From Chitinophagaceae bacterium (GTDB taxonomy: Bacteria; Bacteroidota; Bacteroidia; Chitinophagales; Chitinophagaceae): a DNA stretch of 11,537 nt. Within the stretch, counting starts at the first letter, position 1, and the number at the start of each line of letters is the position of its first letter. Positions 7,799-11,537 of this stretch are shown here, piece after piece. Below the pieces are notes generated by a model. It did not search any database. It worked only from the letters and a program-made list of their open reading frames with translations, and had not been told where the DNA came from. The stretch covers positions 1 to 11,537 of the forward strand of contig JALOMZ010000020.1 of the NCBI GenBank assembly GCA_025455205.1, in the 5' to 3' direction. The translations under genes were made by a program, and so were the position numbers.

Positions 7799-8797
7799 TC
7801 AACCTTTGCCCTTCTTCTTTGCGGCCGGCTTCTTCACCGGCTTAATCTTGCTGATGCCAGCCTTCCCTGGTACGGATCCTCCATCTTCTGCCAGCAATTC
7901 CTTCTTCACCAGCTGCAGTTGATTCTTCTGCTCTTCAGATACCGTTGGATAAGAAAGCCCCAGCCGCTCAAATTCGAAATAGATAATGGCCGCCAGGCAG
8001 AGGCGGGTAAACCATTTATCGTCGGCCGGCAGCACATACCAGGGCGCATGCTCCGTAGAGGTGGCCGACAACAGGTCTTCATAAGCCGCCTGGTACTGGT
8101 CCCAGAACTTCCGCTCTTTGGCATCGGCTACCGAGAACTTCCAGTTCTTGTCTGGGTTGTCGATCCGTTCGAGGAAGCGCTTTTTCTGTTCTTCCTTGCC
8201 CACATGCAGGAATATCTTGAGGATGATGGTGCCATTTTCTGCCAGGTTTTTCTCAAACCGGTTGATCTGCTTATATCGCTTTTCCCAGAACTTCTTGTCG
8301 ATGTCTTTCAGCGAATTGATATCGGGCAGATTCTCTTTGAGGATGTATTCCGGGTGCACTTTGGTCACCAGTACATTCTCGTAGTGCGACCGGTTGAAAA
8401 TGCCGATCTCTCCCCGGCCCGGCAGCTCTTTGTAATGCCGCCAGAAATAGTCGTGGTCAAGTTCCTGGCTGCTGGGGGCCTTGAAACTGGCCACTTTTAC
8501 ACCCGAAGGGTTCAGTCCGCTGATCACGTGCTTGATGGCGCCATCCTTGCCGGCCGCATCCATGGCCTGCAGCACAATGAGCACACTGTACTGGTTGTGC
8601 GCATACAGTTTATCCTGCATGATGGCCAGGTTTTTCAGGCCTTCATCCAGCTTCTGCAGGCCGCGCTCCTTGGTGACCATTTTGTGGTCATAATCGGTAT
8701 GGAAGTCCTTTTGCAGGGAAATGGATTTCCCAGGCTTCACCTTGAGGCTTTCGATGTATTTCACAAATTGCTTTCGTGCCTCGCTTTTGTTTTTCAT
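7799..8797 (-). CDS. ppk2: Polyphosphate kinase 2 family (polyphosphate:nucleotide phosphotransferase)
   Basis: Cytoplasmic enzyme that transfers phosphate between inorganic polyphosphate and nucleotides (AMP/ADP or GDP, depending on subclass). The P-loop QAMDAAGKDGAIKHV lies at about 77-91 with Lys84 and Asp85. The Walker B/lid region GRGEIGIFNRSHYENVLVTK lies at about 127-146, and HAPWYVLPADDKWFTRL is the usual C-terminal PPK2 block. The N-terminal segment and overall layout resemble the TIGR03709-type (class III-like) proteins, though subclass is uncertain. Length 332 exceeds many PPK2 proteins because of a Lys/Pro/Ala-rich tail (about 311-332). The start ATG at 8797 directly precedes MKNKSEARKQFVKYIE, and a promoter-like pair lies just upstream. 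It is transcribed divergently from the exported CotH-like gene. Confidence 0.93.
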   Translation of the reverse strand: MKNKSEARKQFVKYIESLKVKPGKSISLQKDFHTDYDHKMVTKERGLQKLDEGLKNLAIMQDKLYAHNQYSVLIVLQAMDAAGKDGAIKHVISGLNPSGVKVASFKAPSSQELDHDYFWRHYKELPGRGEIGIFNRSHYENVLVTKVHPEYILKENLPDINSLKDIDKKFWEKRYKQINRFEKNLAENGTIILKIFLHVGKEEQKKRFLERIDNPDKNWKFSVADAKERKFWDQYQAAYEDLLSATSTEHAPWYVLPADDKWFTRLCLAAIIYFEFERLGLSYPTVSEEQKNQLQLVKKELLAEDGGSVPGKAGISKIKPVKKPAAKKKGKG

Positions 8798-8938
8798 ATG
8801 GTGACTTTATACTTAAATCTACTGCATTTCAGCGGTAATGGCAAGACTTCGGACGCCTTATTCCGGGGCCACCCACCCTGTTTTCCGGCTGCCAAATGTC
8901 ATCCTTTTGCCGGCCCTGCGGGCTTAACTTGCCTCCAC
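8798..8938. promoter_or_regulatory. Divergent intergenic region, ppk2 / CotH-like gene
   Basis: These 141 bases separate two divergent starts and should hold both promoters. The minus-strand candidate is listed separately. For the plus-strand gene only a poor match is visible (TTTG at 8906-8909 and TAACTTG at 8925-8931, spaced 15 bases). A small GCCC-TGC-GGGC stem lies at 8913-8923, 15 bases before the start codon. No operator repeat was recognised. Confidence 0.45.
8814..8845 (-). promoter_or_regulatory. Candidate Bacteroidota-type promoter for ppk2
   Basis: On the minus strand CTTG (8845-8842) is followed after 20 bases by TAGATTTA (8821-8814). This matches the phylum consensus TTTG, 19-21 bases, TAnnTTTG with one mismatch in each box and correct spacing. 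The predicted transcript would have a leader of only about ten bases before the ATG at 8797. Confidence 0.4.
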
Positions 8939-9964
8939 ATGAGGCCCGCTATGTTTGCCATAGTGCTTGCGTTGATATTGTCTCCGGGCATGCGGGGGCA
9001 GGATATTCCTTTTTCTGTAAAGCGTTTTTTTGAGGAAGACTCCCTGCTGCACTTCCGGCTGAAGACAGATTTCCGCGAGATGCAGCGCAATCGCCAATCC
9101 GATGATTACCGCGGGGGCACCATGTACGTACTGCAAAACAACACTGCCGTGCTGGAAGTCCCGGTGCTGGTGCGCGCACGGGGCGAACTCCGTCGTGAGA
9201 TGTGCTTTCCGCCCCCGGTGATGATTGATTTCAAAGCCAACGACAGCACACCCCTGCGAAAACTGGGCCGCCTGAAGCTGGTGGCTTCCTGCTCCGATGA
9301 GCCTTATAACGATCAGCTGCTGATACGCGAATACCTGGTGTACCGCATGTACCAGTTGCTCACCCCGCTAAGCTTCCGCGTGCGGCTGGTACGCATGGAA
9401 TACGACGATGATCAAAAGCAACATTTCTCCAAAGCACGGTATGCTTTCTTCCTGGAAGACGTGGACGACATGGCCAAACGCAACGACTACCGCGAAACGG
9501 ATGCTAAATTTGCCACCGCCGCCACAGACCGTAAGGCCAATACCCTATTCGCCCTGTTCCAATATATGATTGGCAATACCGACTGGGCTATCCCCCTCAG
9601 CCGCAACCTGAAGCTGATATACCCCAGGCAACAACCCAATGCCCCACCCACACCGGTGCCGTATGATTTTGACTATTGCGGGGTGGTGAATGCCAGTTAC
9701 GCCGTACCTTACGAACAACTGCCCATCACCCATGTGCGCGACCGGTATTACATGGGCTTCGAAAGAACCGAAGCGGAGATCATGGAAGCCCTCGAACTGT
9801 TTCGTCGCAACCAGGAACCCATCTACACCCTCATTCGTGATTGCCCCTACCTGCGGGAAGATGGCAAGAAAGACATCATCCACTTCCTGGAGAGCTTCTT
9901 CAAAATGATCAACAACCGCAACGAGGTAGTGGACACCTTCATCAAAAACGCCAGAAAGAAGTAA
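8939..9964 (+). CDS. Exported protein with CotH-like (atypical kinase fold) motif order
   Basis: A 341-residue protein that I do not recognise as a named family. MRPAMFAIVLALILSPGMRGQ is a signal peptide. The reading frame stays open upstream through the antisense of ppk2, but the signal peptide fixes the start at ATG 8939 (ATG 8951 is possible). The motif order resembles CotH-type secreted protein kinases: VRARGELRRE at about 78-87, a basic-hydrophobic RLKLVAS strand at about 111-117, LLIREYLVYRMYQLL at about 127-141, RYAFFLEDVDDM at about 167-178, QYMIGNTDWAIPLSRNLKLI at about 208-227 (the catalytic-loop position), and PVPYDFDYCG at about 239-248 (the metal-binding Asp position). This is resemblance by eye, without an alignment. 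It is probably periplasmic or surface-exposed and lies 22 bases before a small membrane protein gene. Confidence 0.8.
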   Translation: MRPAMFAIVLALILSPGMRGQDIPFSVKRFFEEDSLLHFRLKTDFREMQRNRQSDDYRGGTMYVLQNNTAVLEVPVLVRARGELRREMCFPPPVMIDFKANDSTPLRKLGRLKLVASCSDEPYNDQLLIREYLVYRMYQLLTPLSFRVRLVRMEYDDDQKQHFSKARYAFFLEDVDDMAKRNDYRETDAKFATAATDRKANTLFALFQYMIGNTDWAIPLSRNLKLIYPRQQPNAPPTPVPYDFDYCGVVNASYAVPYEQLPITHVRDRYYMGFERTEAEIMEALELFRRNQEPIYTLIRDCPYLREDGKKDIIHFLESFFKMINNRNEVVDTFIKNARKK

Positions 9965-9986
9965 AAAGACTTACCAGCCACCGATT

Positions 9987-10418
9987 ATGTTACAGGAGGA
10001 ATTTTTACAACAGCTTTTGCAGGCCGCCTATCAGCAGCCAACCATCAACCTGTACAACCAGGCCCATGCAATCATGGGCGCCGATGACGTGCTGTTTGCC
10101 AACACCCGCACCTGGGCCCACCAGCTGGTGCGGGAAAAGCTGGCCGTTTATGCCGATGAGGAAAAAACGGAACTGCACATCACCAACTATGGCCGCTACT
10201 GGATCACCCAGGGAGGTTACATGGCCTTCCTGCGCGAATTCCATGATCTCAAGGAAAAGAAAAATGCCGAAAAAGAACAACAGAAGCTGGAACTATTGGA
10301 AGAAAGGCTCAAGCTTACCCAATACCGGCTGATGGGTTTCTGGCTCACCCTCATCCTGAGCATTGTAGGCCTCCTTTCCCTGGCCCTCAACCTCTACCTG
10401 TTGCTCACCAAGCATTGA
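9987..10418 (+). CDS. Small coiled-coil protein with C-terminal membrane anchor, unknown function
   Basis: A 143-residue protein of no family I can name. Residues 1-82 look like a compact cytoplasmic domain ending in ELHITNYGRYWITQGGYMAFL, a motif reminiscent of the wing of a winged-helix fold followed by a Gly-Gly turn. Residues about 84-112 are charged and heptad-like (EKKNAEKEQQKLELLEERLK), so probably a coiled coil. Residues about 117-140 form one strong transmembrane helix, leaving only TKH outside it: a tail-anchored layout with the N-terminus probably inside. It begins 22 bases after the CotH-like gene and is likely co-transcribed with it. Its stop codon directly abuts the stop codon of the opposing DinB gene. 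Confidence 0.75.
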   Translation: MLQEEFLQQLLQAAYQQPTINLYNQAHAIMGADDVLFANTRTWAHQLVREKLAVYADEEKTELHITNYGRYWITQGGYMAFLREFHDLKEKKNAEKEQQKLELLEERLKLTQYRLMGFWLTLILSIVGLLSLALNLYLLLTKH

Positions 10419-10925
10419 TCAGCCATTGCCCTGCTCATCCTGCGAAGGGCCATAGATGCCCGGCACTTTGCAGCCTGCCGCCCGCAGGTAAATACTCAGC
10501 TGTCCGCGATGGTGGTAGAGGTGGTTCATCAGGAAGCCTCGAACAGCCTGTATGCGCGGCATCTGCATGAATACCTGCTCACCCATGCGCATGGTCCAGT
10601 TTTCCATGAACACGCTGTCGTCTGCTGCGCTTTCCAGGGCTGCCACCGCCAGGGGCAGGTTCTCCTCGAATTTGGCCAGGATATTGGCGGCTTTCGAGGT
10701 ATCGCCCTTGTCGTAACGATAGGTGGCCATATCAAAATCGTTGGTGTCAAACGTAGCCACATACCAGTAATAGCTTTCCACAATATGGCTGGCCAGTTGC
10801 GCCATAGTCCAGGCCTTGTGCGCCGGCGCATAATCCAGCACCTCATCGGTCATGGCCTGCAGGAGCTTGCGAGTATTGCCGGCTTCGAATGTCAGTTCGG
10901 CAAGTAATGATGCTTTGAGGGACAT
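10419..10925 (-). CDS. DinB family metal-binding four-helix protein
   Basis: The 168-residue protein has the DinB/YfiT-like layout: four long helices and a His triad. Visible candidates are His47 in QLASHIVES and His135 plus His139 in NHLYHHRGQL (typical DinB C-terminal motif), followed by IYLRAAGCKVPGIYGPS, very characteristic of the family. Members include DNA-damage-induced proteins and thiol-transferases; the exact reaction here cannot be told. ATG 10925 (MSLKASLLAE) is preferred over the TTG at 10943, because the family alignment starts near it and TTG starts are uncommon. It follows the S41 peptidase gene on the same strand by 88 bases and converges on the small membrane protein gene with zero spacing. 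Confidence 0.88.
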   Translation of the reverse strand: MSLKASLLAELTFEAGNTRKLLQAMTDEVLDYAPAHKAWTMAQLASHIVESYYWYVATFDTNDFDMATYRYDKGDTSKAANILAKFEENLPLAVAALESAADDSVFMENWTMRMGEQVFMQMPRIQAVRGFLMNHLYHHRGQLSIYLRAAGCKVPGIYGPSQDEQGNG

Positions 10926-10995
10926 AGCAATAAGTTTTTGCAAAAGCTACAACCATATTTTCGAAATGGCCTTCACTCAGTCAAAGAATTACACA

Positions 10996-11025
10996 GCCGG
11001 CGGTGCAAATTTTCTATTTGCCGGC
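10996..11025. repeat. Bulged inverted repeat over the S41 peptidase stop codon
   Basis: GCAAAT (11005-11010) pairs with ATTTGC (11016-11021) around a five-base loop, and GCCGG (10996-11000) can pair with CCGGC (11021-11025) across a bulge. The structure covers the TAG stop of the peptidase gene and sits before the DinB gene. No T-tract follows on the minus strand, so it may be a processing or stability element rather than a terminator. Confidence 0.3.
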
Positions 11026-11537
11026 AATCAACTGCAAAGCGGCCTCCAAAACCTCATCCTTACCAGCTCTTAATCCATCAACGGTGGGTTTTACTGGCAC
11101 ATCTACACGGATGCCGGTCCGTTGGGTTTGGCCACCGTCGGGATAAAGTATTCCCAGCCCACTAAACCATGCTTCATATCCGCCCGGAATGGCCACCTGG
11201 GTTACATTGCCGTCGGCCCCAGCCGTTTGGCTACCCACTACGGTACAGCGGGTGGCACCTTGAAACATCATGATGCTGTACTCCGCCTGGCTTTGTGTTT
11301 GCTCATTGCACAAAATGAAAACACGGCCCTTGAATGCCCTTTTAGTATCGGCAGGCATTACCGTAAAATGGGAGGATAAACTTTCCTTGCTTTCGCCGCC
11401 AAACAAATGGCCTGGTGTTACCCATGGCTTATCGAACAGCACTGCTTTTTTTGCTTCAGTGGTCATGCGTGGTGCCAGGGTCCATGCCGTGCCTTGCGGA
11501 TAATTCCTGATATCCAAAAGCAATACCTGCTGCTGAT
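11014..11537 (-). CDS. S41-family serine peptidase, C-terminal fragment (runs off the window)
   Basis: Only the last 173 residues are visible; the frame remains open to the window edge (QQQVLLLDIRNYPQGT, like the ILDLRxNxGG strand of S41 proteases). The catalytic domain is recognised by NEQTQSQAEYSIMM, where the Ser before QAEY is the likely nucleophile (codon at 11290-11292), by VVGSQTAGADGNVT, and by the closing GILYPDGGQTQRTGIRVDVPVKPTVDG. No Lys occurs about 25 residues after the Ser, unlike the Ser-Lys CtpA/Tsp group, so a tricorn-like (S41B) Ser/His arrangement is more likely, with the His outside the window. Export signal and PDZ domain cannot be judged. The apparent start at 11523 is a TTG leucine codon and not the real start. 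Confidence 0.88.
   Translation of the reverse strand, partial: QQQVLLLDIRNYPQGTAWTLAPRMTTEAKKAVLFDKPWVTPGHLFGGESKESLSSHFTVMPADTKRAFKGRVFILCNEQTQSQAEYSIMMFQGATRCTVVGSQTAGADGNVTQVAIPGGYEAWFSGLGILYPDGGQTQRTGIRVDVPVKPTVDGLRAGKDEVLEAALQLIAGK

Noticed and set aside
7919..8938. In-frame upstream extension of the CotH-like gene through the antisense of ppk2
   Set aside because: The extension is the complement of conserved PPK2 codons, and a proper signal peptide begins at 8939.
9994..10000. AGGAGGA, a strong Shine-Dalgarno match
   Set aside because: It lies just inside the small membrane protein gene, encodes Gln-Glu-Glu, and is not followed by a suitably spaced start codon.
6073..10418. Idea that PPK2, SulP, the CotH-like protein and the small membrane protein form a defence or signalling island
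   Set aside because: PPK2 and SulP are common housekeeping genes, the strands diverge, and no nuclease, toxin, transposase, integrase or composition shift marks an island.
10923..10943. TTG start at 10943 for the DinB gene
   Set aside because: It adds six residues with no family match; ATG 10925 gives the normal N-terminus.
1..11537. Search for tRNA, rRNA, CRISPR repeats, insertion sequences and attachment sites
   Set aside because: No spaced direct repeats, terminal inverted repeats with a transposase, or RNA gene signatures were seen.

Overview
The window looks like an ordinary chromosomal segment of a Bacteroidota bacterium, most likely in or near the Chitinophagaceae. The signs are short N-terminal export signals ending in Ala-Gln, almost no Shine-Dalgarno sequences, promoter-like matches of the TTTG / TAnnTTTG type, outer-membrane barrel families common in this phylum, and a G+C content that looks slightly above 50% by eye. 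The lineage is inferred from these traits, not from a database match. No tRNA, rRNA, CRISPR array, insertion sequence or phage gene was seen.

Bases 63-5951 (+ strand) hold five tightly spaced genes that read as an asparagine/aspartate utilisation operon. They are aspartate ammonia-lyase (aspA), an exported type II L-asparaginase (ansB), a Dcu-family C4-dicarboxylate transporter, an outer-membrane porin of the OprO/OprP type, and a DUF2490 outer-membrane-type protein. The inferred flow is: asparagine enters through the porin, is deamidated in the periplasm, aspartate is imported in exchange for fumarate or succinate, and AspA releases ammonia and fumarate inside. A perfect 12-bp hairpin with a T-tract, the textbook form of an intrinsic terminator, lies inside the signal-peptide codons of the fifth gene.

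Bases 6073-8797 (- strand) hold a PPK2-family polyphosphate kinase followed by a SulP-family anion transporter with a STAS domain. The 5' end of the operon's last gene does not face them; the two blocks converge at about 5951-6073.

Bases 8939-10418 (+ strand), divergent from ppk2, hold an exported protein whose motif order resembles the CotH-type atypical kinase fold, and a small coiled-coil protein with one C-terminal membrane segment. Their transcript runs head-on into a DinB-family gene (10419-10925, -) with no spacer between the stop codons. The window ends inside the C-terminal part of an S41-family serine peptidase (- strand).

The two items most worth following up are the terminator-like hairpin embedded in the DUF2490 gene and the CotH-like exported protein with its small membrane partner.
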